From positions 1 to 13,210 of the forward strand of contig JASLBZ010000114.1 in assembly GCA_030146285.1 (NCBI GenBank): 13,210 nt of DNA, given 5' to 3'. Under the pieces are notes generated by a model that saw nothing but the letters and a program-made list of their open reading frames with translations, was not told where the DNA came from and ran no database searches. The stretch's first letter is position 1, and every line of letters starts with the position of its first letter. This DNA comes from Neisseriaceae bacterium. Its GTDB lineage: Bacteria > Pseudomonadota > Gammaproteobacteria > Burkholderiales > Neisseriaceae. Positions 1-6,817 of this stretch are shown here, piece after piece. A program made the translations under genes and the position numbers.

Positions 1-772
1 TCGCATAAACATCGGTGTAATCCTGAGCATGTGGAAACAATTCTTTAACCCAAGCTATTTCACCCAAGTTTTCGGACAAATGCGATTGAATCAAAGCATC
101 CGGATACTCACCTGCCAAAGCCGACAACATTTCCAATTGCTCTGGTGTCGATGTCGGTGCAAATCGCGGGGTAATCACATATTCATTGCGACCTTTTCCA
201 TGCCAGCGCTCAAGCAAGGCTTTAGAGTCATCGTATGCACTTTGTGCTGTATCTAACAAAGCCTCAGGTGCAAATCGATCCATACAAACCTTGCCTGTCA
301 TTAAACGCATGTTTTTTTGACTGGCTGCTTCAAACAACGCATTCACCGACGTTGCATGAACCGTACTGAATACCGCCGCGCTGGTAACACCATTTCGATG
401 CAGTTCTTGTAAGAAAACACGTGCCACTTCGTCAGCATGTTCTTTTTGTGAAAACTCTTGCTCAGCAACAAATGTGTACTCGTTTAACCAATCCAATAAT
501 TGTTCCCCATAAGAAGCAATCATTTGGGTTTGTGGATAATGTACATGCGCATCAATAAAACCAGGAATGATTAAAGCATCAGGAAAATGCTCAACATTGA
601 TGCCCTGCCATGTTGCCAATATCTCTTTTGCAGCACCAATGGCTGCAATCTTGCCATGTTCTATCACCACAATGCCGTCACTGTAATATTGATAACAATC
701 TGTTAGCGGATTGAGAAACGGATCTTGGTTAAAACTGAGTATTTGCGCCCGAATGGCTTTTGTATTTGTCAT
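1..772 (-). CDS. guaD: Guanine deaminase, N-terminal 257 residues (cut by window edge)
   Basis: Guanine deaminase converts guanine to xanthine and ammonia in cytosolic purine salvage/catabolism. Reading leftward from an ATG at 772-770, the frame stays open to the window edge, giving 257 residues of a protein usually about 430-440 long; the C-terminal part lies outside. Visible amidohydrolase features are the strand-1 zinc motif PGFIDAHVHYPQ (about residues 70-81, metal ligands His76 and His78), the substrate-loop motif TPRFAPTS (201-208) and SHLSEN (230-235, further metal ligand His231). The stretch ERWHGKGR...YVITPRFAPTS closely resembles E. coli GuaD from memory, which separates it from other amidohydrolases. 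It lies downstream of nagZ, beyond the nagZ terminator, so it probably has its own promoter in 773-858. No strong promoter is evident there. Confidence 0.93.
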   Translation of the reverse strand, partial: MTNTKAIRAQILSFNQDPFLNPLTDCYQYYSDGIVVIEHGKIAAIGAAKEILATWQGINVEHFPDALIIPGFIDAHVHYPQTQMIASYGEQLLDWLNEYTFVAEQEFSQKEHADEVARVFLQELHRNGVTSAAVFSTVHATSVNALFEAASQKNMRLMTGKVCMDRFAPEALLDTAQSAYDDSKALLERWHGKGRNEYVITPRFAPTSTPEQLEMLSALAGEYPDALIQSHLSENLGEIAWVKELFPHAQDYTDVYA

Positions 773-858
773 GGTGTTTCTGCCTAAAATTGAAATTCAA
801 TGGTAAATACAGTCTTTTTTTCAAAGACCCAAATGCCATACTGTTTTTACTGATCCAT

Positions 859-883
859 AAAAAATCCTGCCAAAAGCAGGATT
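859..883 (-). terminator. Rho-independent terminator after nagZ
   Basis: On the minus strand an 8-bp stem AATCCTGC/GCAGGATT (876-883 and 863-870) encloses a 5-base loop and runs into a T tract read from the A run at 859-864. It lies about 20 bases beyond the nagZ stop codon and separates nagZ from guaD. Confidence 0.85.
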
Positions 884-904
884 GTTCTTTGCCAGTGGTT
901 TTAA

Positions 905-1993
905 TCAGAAAGCTTCGCCTACTTTGACACCGCCAGCAATGTCTTTTGGGCTTGCCAATGTTGCCACTGTTTTTTGGGCATTTTTAAAAGCATCGGTGTG
1001 CACCAAAGCTTCCCAATCGCTCACCAAACCCAATCCTGCCATCGCCTGCCAACGCTTTGCCAAATGCTGGTTCACAGGTGCTTTGAATTTAAACAACAAT
1101 TCATCCACCAAATCAGGGCGATTGCAAACCAAAACAATATCGCAGCCAGCATCAAATGATTTTTGTGCACGCACATGAATATTGCCTGCTCCTGCTGCGC
1201 CTTCCATGGTCAAGTCATCTGAAAAAATCACACCATCAAAGCCAATTTCTTTGCGCAAAACCTGTTTTAACCAATAGCTTGAGAAACCTGCTGGCTCCTG
1301 GTCAACTTGTGGATACACCACATGCGCTGGCATGACGGCAGCCATACCAACTTGGCTTAATTGGCTAAATGGGCGAATATCGTCGGCCCAAAGTTCGGCC
1401 AAGCTACGATTGTCTTTTGGCAAAACATAATGGCTATCGCCTTCAACAAAACCATGCCCAGGGAAATGCTTACCACAGGTTTTCATGCCGCCTCGGTTTA
1501 AACCATTTTGCAATGCCATCGCCAAAATAATCACCACATCTGCATCTTGGTGAAAACTGCGATTGCCAATCACTTGATTTTGATCCCAGTTCAAATCCAA
1601 AACAGGCGTAAACGACAAGTCAATACCACATGCACGAAGCTCTGCTGCCAATACCCAACCAATGGTTCGAGCAGCCAAAATGGCCTGTGCTTTTCCTTGC
1701 TCATCCCACATTTGCCCCAAAACATTCATGGCAGGCAAACGCGTGAAACCTTTGATAAAACGTTGTACACGTCCGCCTTCATGGTCAACCGCAATGACCA
1801 GCTCAGGAGAACGCAAAGCTTTGATTTCAGCTGTCAGTTGTTTTAACTGAGCAACCGACTCAAAATTACGACGAAACAAAATCACCCCACCAATATTGGG
1901 ATTTAATAAGCGTTTTTTTTCATCATTTGTTAATCTTAAACCCGCTACATCAGCCATAATCGAGCCACGAGCCATTTTTTTCGCTTGAGTCAT
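905..1993 (-). CDS. nagZ: Beta-N-acetylhexosaminidase NagZ (glycoside hydrolase family 3)
   Basis: NagZ removes N-acetylglucosamine from anhydro-muropeptides in cytosolic peptidoglycan recycling, which in many Gram-negatives also affects AmpC beta-lactamase induction. With the ATG at 1993 the protein has 362 residues (E. coli form 341). It shows DHEGGRVQRF (about 70-79), the NagZ loop KHFPGHGFVEGDSH (about 175-188, carrying the His-Asp acid/base pair) and SDDLTMEG (about 258-265, nucleophile Asp). The frame is open up to 2038, but that extension runs through a terminator hairpin at 2011-2038, so it is rejected. ATG 1993 is preceded by GAAG-rich sequence. An ATG at 1975 (356 residues) fits the family N-terminus slightly better but has a weaker ribosome site. 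The C-terminal tail of about 20 residues beyond the usual end is unassigned. Confidence 0.95.
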   Translation of the reverse strand: MTQAKKMARGSIMADVAGLRLTNDEKKRLLNPNIGGVILFRRNFESVAQLKQLTAEIKALRSPELVIAVDHEGGRVQRFIKGFTRLPAMNVLGQMWDEQGKAQAILAARTIGWVLAAELRACGIDLSFTPVLDLNWDQNQVIGNRSFHQDADVVIILAMALQNGLNRGGMKTCGKHFPGHGFVEGDSHYVLPKDNRSLAELWADDIRPFSQLSQVGMAAVMPAHVVYPQVDQEPAGFSSYWLKQVLRKEIGFDGVIFSDDLTMEGAAGAGNIHVRAQKSFDAGCDIVLVCNRPDLVDELLFKFKAPVNQHLAKRWQAMAGLGLVSDWEALVHTDAFKNAQKTVATLASPKDIAGGVKVGEAF

Positions 1994-2010
1994 TCCGCTT
2001 CTTTCTTCGC

Positions 2011-2038
2011 AAAAAAATGGGCGATAAGACTCGCCCAT
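2011..2038 (-). terminator. Rho-independent terminator after the Do-family protease
   Basis: Minus-strand stem ATGGGCGA/TCGCCCAT (2031-2038 and 2017-2024) with a 6-base loop, followed directly by seven T (A run 2011-2017). It sits 14 bases beyond the protease stop codon and upstream of nagZ, and it decides against the long nagZ start at 2038. Confidence 0.88.
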
Positions 2039-2051
2039 CTTGATGTTGATA

Positions 2052-3530
2052 TTATTTTAATCTTAGTGGTAAAAACAAAGTATCGTAACCTCGTAACACA
2101 TAAAGTGGTACGGCAATGCTTTCTTGTGCCAATGCTTTTTTCAGGCCGCTTTCATCTTTGACTGGAAACTGGCCAACCGACAAAATAATGTCACCACGGC
2201 GCACACCCGAATCAGCTGCCAATCCGGTGGTATTTAACACCAGCAATCCTGCATCTAAGTTATGGCTTTTTAACTCTGTATCCGACAACGTCGTCATGGA
2301 CAAACCCACATCCTCAATAGAGAATTTATTGGTATCGCTTTCAATATTGCTGTTGGGTAAATCATTTTGGTTTTGGCTTAAGCTTTTTTCCATGTCAATT
2401 AAAGTGACAGGTAAAACCACCTCTTTGCCTTGACGCCACACGCCCATATTGATTTGTTCACCAGGAGCGATAATGCCAATGGCCATGGGTAAATCACTGG
2501 CACTGTTGATAACGGTATCGTTCACACGGTTGATAATGTCGCCCACTTGTACTTTTGCCTGTGCTGCAGGGCCATTTGGGAATACTTTAACCACCAAAGC
2601 ACCACGCGGCTTGTCTAAGCCAAATGATTTGGCCAAATCATAATTGACCTCTTGAATCACCACGCCCAATTGACCGCGTTTAACTTTGCCATAGGTTTTC
2701 AATTGGTTACCAATATTCATGGCAATGTCAATGGGAATGGCAAATGAGATGCCCATAAAGCCACCTGAGCGGCTGTAAATTTGTGAGTTAACTCCGACCA
2801 CTTGTCCTTTTAGGTTAAACAAAGGACCACCTGAGTTACCCGGATTAATGGCAACATCGGTTTGGATAAATGGCGTGTAGTTTTCATTGGGCAAACTGCG
2901 ATTTTTAGCCGAAACAATACCGGCGGTAACGCTGTTATCAAAGCCAAATGGCGCACCAATGGCAGCAACCCACTCGCCCACTTTCAAATCTTTAGATGAG
3001 CCTACTTTAATAATAGGCAAATCTGTGGCATCAATTTTCAACAAACTGATATCTGTTTGTGTGTCTGAGCCCACAATCTTAGCCACAAATTCTCGCTTAT
3101 CGCTAAGCGTCACTTTCACTTGTTGGCTGTCTTTGATGACGTGCGTATTGGTAATCACATAGCCATCAGAACTGATTAAGAATCCTGACCCAAAAGAAAC
3201 GTTGTCATCGCCTTCTTGTGGCATATCAGGCATGGGAACAATTTGTTTAAAGTAATCTAAAAACGGGTCGACTTCGCCTGCGTCATCGGTGTTCGCATCT
3301 TTTCGTATGGCTTGAATATTCACCACTGTTGGTCCTGCACGTTCCACCAATTGCGTAAAATCAGGCAACAACATCGCTACCGAACCATCCGTTTGTTCGG
3401 GCTGTATTTCTGTGACAAACTCACCACGATCGGTACTTGTCTTACCGAACCAACCATTGATTCTGTCACAACCGCTTAGCGCCAGAGTGCCAATGGTCAA
3501 AACCAACATTAACCGTATTGCGATTTTCAT
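2052..3530 (-). CDS. htrA: Do-family (HtrA/DegP/DegQ) serine endoprotease, probable lipoprotein
   Basis: Periplasmic quality-control protease/chaperone. From the ATG at 3530 it has 492 residues; an in-frame ATG at 3545 adds five residues but lacks a ribosome site, whereas AAGAAAGA lies just before 3530. The N-terminus is a short signal peptide ending in a lipobox, LSGC (Cys21), followed by Asp, the position that in E. coli keeps lipoproteins in the inner membrane. The trypsin-like domain has His130 (TNTHVI), Asp160 (TDISLL) and Ser233 (NPGNSGGP). Two PDZ domains follow, about 283-380 and 405-492, the first with GQLGV, the second with DAGLLV and RRGDII. A polar linker rich in Asn, Asp and Ser (about 380-402) joins them. 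It is followed by a strong terminator and starts 107 bases beyond the nth stop, so it may have its own promoter; none is convincing. Confidence 0.95.
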   Translation of the reverse strand: MKIAIRLMLVLTIGTLALSGCDRINGWFGKTSTDRGEFVTEIQPEQTDGSVAMLLPDFTQLVERAGPTVVNIQAIRKDANTDDAGEVDPFLDYFKQIVPMPDMPQEGDDNVSFGSGFLISSDGYVITNTHVIKDSQQVKVTLSDKREFVAKIVGSDTQTDISLLKIDATDLPIIKVGSSKDLKVGEWVAAIGAPFGFDNSVTAGIVSAKNRSLPNENYTPFIQTDVAINPGNSGGPLFNLKGQVVGVNSQIYSRSGGFMGISFAIPIDIAMNIGNQLKTYGKVKRGQLGVVIQEVNYDLAKSFGLDKPRGALVVKVFPNGPAAQAKVQVGDIINRVNDTVINSASDLPMAIGIIAPGEQINMGVWRQGKEVVLPVTLIDMEKSLSQNQNDLPNSNIESDTNKFSIEDVGLSMTTLSDTELKSHNLDAGLLVLNTTGLAADSGVRRGDIILSVGQFPVKDESGLKKALAQESIAVPLYVLRGYDTLFLPLRLK

Positions 3531-3637
3531 ATAATCTTTCTTCATGATGCTGATAAGGCTTACCGTTTTTAGTATTTTATCCGACTCAATATTTTAGCGA
3601 AGAACAGCGACATAAGATAGTGAGATTGCCTATTTTT

Positions 3638-4279
3638 TTATCCAAATACCACCGTTTTGGCTTTGTATTCACACAAATCCACAATCAGGCAATGTTCACA
3701 GTCTGGTTTCAATGCTTTACAGGTATAACGACCATGTAAAATGAGCCAATGGTGAGCATCCAATAAAAATGGCTTGGGGATCAATCGCAACAATTTGTCT
3801 TCGACTTCGCGTACGTTTTTCCCGGGTGCTAACCCTGTGCGATTGGATACTCGAAAAATATGGGTATCCACTGCCATGGCTATTTGTCGAAAAGCCGTAT
3901 TCAAAACCACATTGGCCGTTTTTCGACCCACACCAGGCAAACTTTCCAACTCTTCACGGGTTTTGGGCACTTCGCCATGGTATTTGTGCACCAGAATTTG
4001 ACAGGTTTGAATAATATGCTTGCCTTTGGTCTTGTACAAACCAATGGTGCTAATGTATTCCAGGAGTGTCTCTTGACCCAAATCCAGCATGGCTTGTGGC
4101 GTTCTGGCAATGGGAAATAATTTTCTCGTTGCCTTGTTGACCCCTTTGTCGGTTGCTTGTGCAGACAAAAGCACCGCAATGAGCAGCTCAAAGACACTGC
4201 TGTACTCCAACTCCGTTACAGGATGTGGGTTTTGCGCTTCAAAGCGCTCGAATATTTCTTGTCTGATTTGTTTATTCAT
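3638..4279 (-). CDS. nth: Endonuclease III (DNA glycosylase/AP lyase)
   Basis: Base-excision repair enzyme that removes oxidised pyrimidines and nicks the abasic site. From the ATG at 4279 it has 213 residues (E. coli 211), and its N-terminus MNKQIRQEI matches the family start. The frame is open to 4354, but that part overlaps the upstream nuclease gene and is rejected. The helix-hairpin-helix LPGVGRKTANVV carries catalytic Lys120, and VDTHIFRVSNR carries Asp138, both at E. coli numbering. The C-terminal cluster C-x6-C-x2-C-x5-C (Cys187, 194, 197, 203) binds the [4Fe-4S] cluster. The start codon lies 8 bases after the thermonuclease stop, so the two are almost certainly co-transcribed. Confidence 0.97.
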   Translation of the reverse strand: MNKQIRQEIFERFEAQNPHPVTELEYSSVFELLIAVLLSAQATDKGVNKATRKLFPIARTPQAMLDLGQETLLEYISTIGLYKTKGKHIIQTCQILVHKYHGEVPKTREELESLPGVGRKTANVVLNTAFRQIAMAVDTHIFRVSNRTGLAPGKNVREVEDKLLRLIPKPFLLDAHHWLILHGRYTCKALKPDCEHCLIVDLCEYKAKTVVFG

Positions 4280-4287
4280 GTCCGCAC

Positions 4288-4968
4288 TCAAGCCGCTTGG
4301 TTGCGTTGTTGTTGTCGAAATTTCCAGGGTGCTTGCGCCGAGCGATTCTGCCACAAACCTTGTCGCTTGGTTTGTGCGCGTGCTTGGGCGCTGGCATATT
4401 GATTGTAAACATCTTTACTTTGATGCTTGGTATAGGCAACGTAATGCCAAGCCCAACCTGCTTTGACCATTTCGTAGTTGATATCGGTGTTTTTTAATTT
4501 CATCACGCCGACTTCTCGCCCATAACGATCGACATCAATCACCTGAACCGTCACATTTTGATTGAGAATCAAGCGACTTAAATAACGCTGACTGTCTTGC
4601 CCTGAAGACTGCTTACTCTCTGGGGCATCGATACCGGCAAAACGAATCTTGTGTTTTTGTCCATTTTTATCGACCACTTGAATGGTATCGCCATCGCTAA
4701 CCTTGATGACTTTTCCTTGGTATTCACCGTTTTTCTTGGTGGTGGTTGTCGGTGTAGATGGCTCTGTCTTCAGTACGGAGGCTGCGCCAGACTCAATGTT
4801 TCCTTTGGCCGTATCAACCAATGACAATGCATTTTTTAACAAACCCGAAACTTGCGCATTGTCTTGGAAATGATCAATTCCCCAACCCAATGCTAAAGCA
4901 GCAATCACCAGATAGGATTTGTTGATCTTCAACTTAAATGGTAGTGAGAATGTGGATTTTTTTGCCAT
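4288..4968 (-). CDS. Membrane-anchored thermonuclease (staphylococcal nuclease fold)
   Basis: A 226-residue protein with a basic N-terminus, one hydrophobic segment (about 18-31), a Ser/Thr-rich linker with a TTTT run (about 68-80) and a staphylococcal-nuclease domain (about 82-207). Active-site equivalents are visible: Asp94 in DGDT, Arg109 and Asp114/Glu117 in RFAGIDAPES, and Arg151 in DRYGRE. These bind calcium and the scissile phosphate in the Staphylococcus enzyme, so it is probably an active Ca-dependent DNA/RNA nuclease. The N-in anchor would place the domain in the periplasm or outside; cleavage and release cannot be excluded. It starts 3 bases after the adenosyltransferase stop and ends 8 bases before nth. 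Possible roles in DNA degradation or nucleotide scavenging are inference. Confidence 0.9.
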   Translation of the reverse strand: MAKKSTFSLPFKLKINKSYLVIAALALGWGIDHFQDNAQVSGLLKNALSLVDTAKGNIESGAASVLKTEPSTPTTTTKKNGEYQGKVIKVSDGDTIQVVDKNGQKHKIRFAGIDAPESKQSSGQDSQRYLSRLILNQNVTVQVIDVDRYGREVGVMKLKNTDINYEMVKAGWAWHYVAYTKHQSKDVYNQYASAQARAQTKRQGLWQNRSAQAPWKFRQQQRNQAA

Positions 4969-4971
4969 AAC

Positions 4972-5571
4972 TTACAATGGTTTCTTTCTCATTAACAACG
5001 TGGGCTCTCCAAGCTCATTCCACTGGGTTTTGTGCCACAGTGTGTCTGCGGTGTTTTGTAGGTGATTGATGTAGCGTGCCAAAATAAAAAAGCAATCTGA
5101 AGCACGATTTAAATATTGCAACAAAAATGGATTCACTGCTTCATCTGCAATTTGCGCCACGGCCACACAACTGCGCTCGGCACGTCGACAAATGGCTCGC
5201 ACCAAATGTGTTGTTGCAGCAGCAGGCGTACCACCTGGCAAAATAAACTCATCTAGCGGAGCCAAAACCTCATGCCAAGGCAATACGATTTTTTCCAACC
5301 ATGCCACATGCGCTTCGGTCAAAACCACATAACCTGGCACAGCCAGCTCGGCACCCAAATCAAACAAATGGTGTTGCATCATGCTTAACGCATCTGCAAT
5401 GTCTGAAGCGACATCATGGCCAATTAGCATGCCAATGGCTGAATTAAGCTCATCCACATCACCCATGGCCACAACACGCTCATGCGACTTCACCACTCGC
5501 TCCCCATTGCCCAAACCTGTACTGCCCAAATCACCTGTTTTGGTAATGATTTTTGAAAGTCGATAACCCAT
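4972..5571 (-). CDS. pduO: PduO-type ATP:cob(I)alamin adenosyltransferase
   Basis: Transfers the adenosyl group of ATP to cob(I)alamin, making coenzyme B12 in the cytosol. The 199 residues carry the PduO ATP-binding N-terminus TKTGDLGSTGL (10-20), RVVAMGDVDELNS (32-44), the active-site helix RAICRRAERS (125-134) and LNRASDCFFILAR (154-166). No cobalamin biosynthesis genes are nearby, so it may serve salvaged B12. The start has a good Shine-Dalgarno AAAGGAA at 5582-5576, five bases or so before the ATG. The DUS-pair hairpin ends immediately upstream of that site, so transcription must read through the hairpin or begin in or just before it. The downstream nuclease begins 3 bases after its stop. 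Confidence 0.93.
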   Translation of the reverse strand: MGYRLSKIITKTGDLGSTGLGNGERVVKSHERVVAMGDVDELNSAIGMLIGHDVASDIADALSMMQHHLFDLGAELAVPGYVVLTEAHVAWLEKIVLPWHEVLAPLDEFILPGGTPAAATTHLVRAICRRAERSCVAVAQIADEAVNPFLLQYLNRASDCFFILARYINHLQNTADTLWHKTQWNELGEPTLLMRKKPL

Positions 5572-5589
5572 ATTGTTCCTTTAAAAGCA

Positions 5590-5601
5590 TTCAGGCAGCC
5601 T
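5590..5601 (-). repeat. DNA uptake sequence copy 1 (AGGCTGCCTGAA, minus strand)
   Basis: Exact 12-mer on the minus strand, forming the left arm of the hairpin between rpiA and pduO. It equals the AG-simDUS dialect reported for Simonsiella within Neisseriaceae. Function in uptake is inferred from identity to that dialect. Confidence 0.6.
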
Positions 5602-5613
5602 AACACGAATATT

Positions 5614-5625
5614 AGGCTGCCTGAA
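5614..5625 (+). repeat. DNA uptake sequence copy 2 (AGGCTGCCTGAA, plus strand)
   Basis: Exact 12-mer on the plus strand, inverted relative to the copy at 5590-5601 and forming the right arm of the same hairpin. No other exact copy was found in the window. Confidence 0.6.
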
Positions 5626-5639
5626 ACATCAAACATCAA

Positions 5640-6305
5640 TTATTTGGCATCAATGACCTGAACGCCGCTTTTACCTGCCAAAATCAATACATCTGCAGGA
5701 CGTGCTGCAAAAATACCGTTTTCCATCACACCCGGAATCGCATTAATCGCTTCTTCCATTGCCAATGGTTGGTCAATCCAAAAGTCATACAAATCCAAAA
5801 TCACGTGTTTGCCCAATGTTTCCGTGCCAATACGCAATTCAGGACGCGCACCCAATTTAATTAAATTATTTGCAACATACGATCTGGCAAATGGCACCAC
5901 TTCGACTGGCAATGGAAAACGACCCAAGCGCGACACGTATTTGCTCTCATCGGCAATGCAAATGAATTTTTCTGAAGCATGGGCAACAATTTTTTCTGCC
6001 AAAAGCGCTGCACCACCACCTTTAATCATTTGCAATGAATGGTTGATTTCATCTGCACCATCCACATAAATTGGCAAACGTCCTGATTCATTTAACTCAA
6101 CCACTTTAATTCCAATGGCTTCTAAACGACGGGTACTTTCTTCTGAAGTCGATACTGCACCCAAAATTTTGTCTTTGATGCTTTCTAAGCCATCAATAAA
6201 AAAATTCACCGTTGAGCCTGTACCCACGCCAATATAGGCATTTTCTGGAATGTATTCCAAAGCTTTTAAGGCAGCTTGTTTTTTGTAATCCGCAGCATTT
6301 GACAT
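5640..6305 (-). CDS. rpiA: Ribose-5-phosphate isomerase A
   Basis: Interconverts ribose 5-phosphate and ribulose 5-phosphate in the non-oxidative pentose phosphate pathway, cytosolic. 221 residues (E. coli 219). Signatures are GVGTGSTV (26-33, phosphate-binding loop), VDGADE (81-86, Asp82 and Asp85), KGGGAALLAEK (95-105, Lys95 and catalytic Glu104) and SRLGRFPLPVEV (125-136). The ATG at 6305 is preceded by AAGGA, which lies in the last codons of ispF; the intergenic gap is 5 bases, so translation is probably coupled to ispF. It is followed by the DUS-pair hairpin, which probably ends the dnaQ-ispD-ispF-rpiA unit. Confidence 0.96.
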   Translation of the reverse strand: MSNAADYKKQAALKALEYIPENAYIGVGTGSTVNFFIDGLESIKDKILGAVSTSEESTRRLEAIGIKVVELNESGRLPIYVDGADEINHSLQMIKGGGAALLAEKIVAHASEKFICIADESKYVSRLGRFPLPVEVVPFARSYVANNLIKLGARPELRIGTETLGKHVILDLYDFWIDQPLAMEEAINAIPGVMENGIFAARPADVLILAGKSGVQVIDAK

Positions 6306-6310
6306 GTATT

Positions 6311-6805
6311 TTAATCCTTAATGGTTTCTTTTTTCATTAGCAAGATAACAGCTTGGGCTTCAATCGCCTCTTGGCGACCCAAATACCCTAATTTTTCATT
6401 GGTCTTGCCCTTAATATTAACGGCATCAACTTGAATATCCAAGTCCAAGGCGATATTTTGACACATCGCATTGATGTGTGGTGCCAATTTAGGCTGTTGT
6501 GCAATCACAGTGCTGTCCACATTCAGAATTGACCAACCAGCAGCCACAACCAAATCTTTCGCTGCTCGCAATAAAACACGGCTATCGGCGCCTTTGTATT
6601 GTGCCGCTGTGTCTGGAAAATGGCGGCCAATATCACCCAATCCAGCTGCTCCTAACAAAGCATCTGTGATGGCGTGTAACAATGCATCTGCATCGGAATG
6701 TCCTAATAAGCCTTGATCAAATGGGATTTTTACCCCACCCAAAATCAAATCTCGTCCGGTGACCAATTGATGGACATCGTAACCTTGTCCCACTCGAATA
6801 TTCAT
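6311..6805 (-). CDS. ispF: 2-C-methyl-D-erythritol 2,4-cyclodiphosphate synthase
   Basis: Fifth MEP-pathway enzyme: cyclises CDP-methylerythritol 2-phosphate with release of CMP. 164 residues (E. coli 159). Metal ligands Asp10 and His12 in GYDVH and His44 in ALLHAITDAL are present, with LGHSDAD (34-40), DIGRHFPD (58-65) and the C-terminal KGKTNEKLGYLGRQE block that contacts CDP. The ATG at 6805 follows the ispD stop by 12 bases with AGGGA in the gap. It works directly after the product of the intervening kinase IspE, whose gene is not in this window. Adjacent ispD and ispF as separate genes is the common proteobacterial arrangement; no fusion is seen. Confidence 0.97.
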   Translation of the reverse strand: MNIRVGQGYDVHQLVTGRDLILGGVKIPFDQGLLGHSDADALLHAITDALLGAAGLGDIGRHFPDTAAQYKGADSRVLLRAAKDLVVAAGWSILNVDSTVIAQQPKLAPHINAMCQNIALDLDIQVDAVNIKGKTNEKLGYLGRQEAIEAQAVILLMKKETIKD

Positions 6806-6817
6806 GAATATTGTCCC

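Larger units (their letters stand above)
5583..5625 (-). terminator. Hairpin after rpiA, built from an inverted DUS pair
   Basis: Perfect 14-bp arms (5590-5603 and 5612-5625) with an 8-base loop. On the minus strand the stem is followed by TGCTTTT, a short, imperfect T tract. It begins 14 bases after the rpiA stop codon and is likely the rpiA terminator or a partial attenuator, since it abuts the pduO ribosome-binding site. In neisseriae, inverted DUS pairs commonly serve as terminators. Confidence 0.7.

Noticed and set aside
1994..2038. Longer nagZ N-terminus starting at ATG 2038
   Set aside because: This stretch is the stem and T tract of a terminator for the preceding gene, has no ribosome site, and is absent from the usual NagZ start.
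2140..2151. Ten-of-twelve match to the DUS in the protease gene
   Set aside because: About one such match is expected by chance in a window this size.
4280..4354. Longer nth N-terminus starting at 4354
   Set aside because: It overlaps the end of the thermonuclease gene; the start at 4279 gives the E. coli-like N-terminus and exact catalytic numbering.
4738..4756. Partial complementarity of the thermonuclease mRNA to the sRNA core
   Set aside because: It comes from a low-complexity threonine run in mid-gene and has mismatches; weak evidence for a target.
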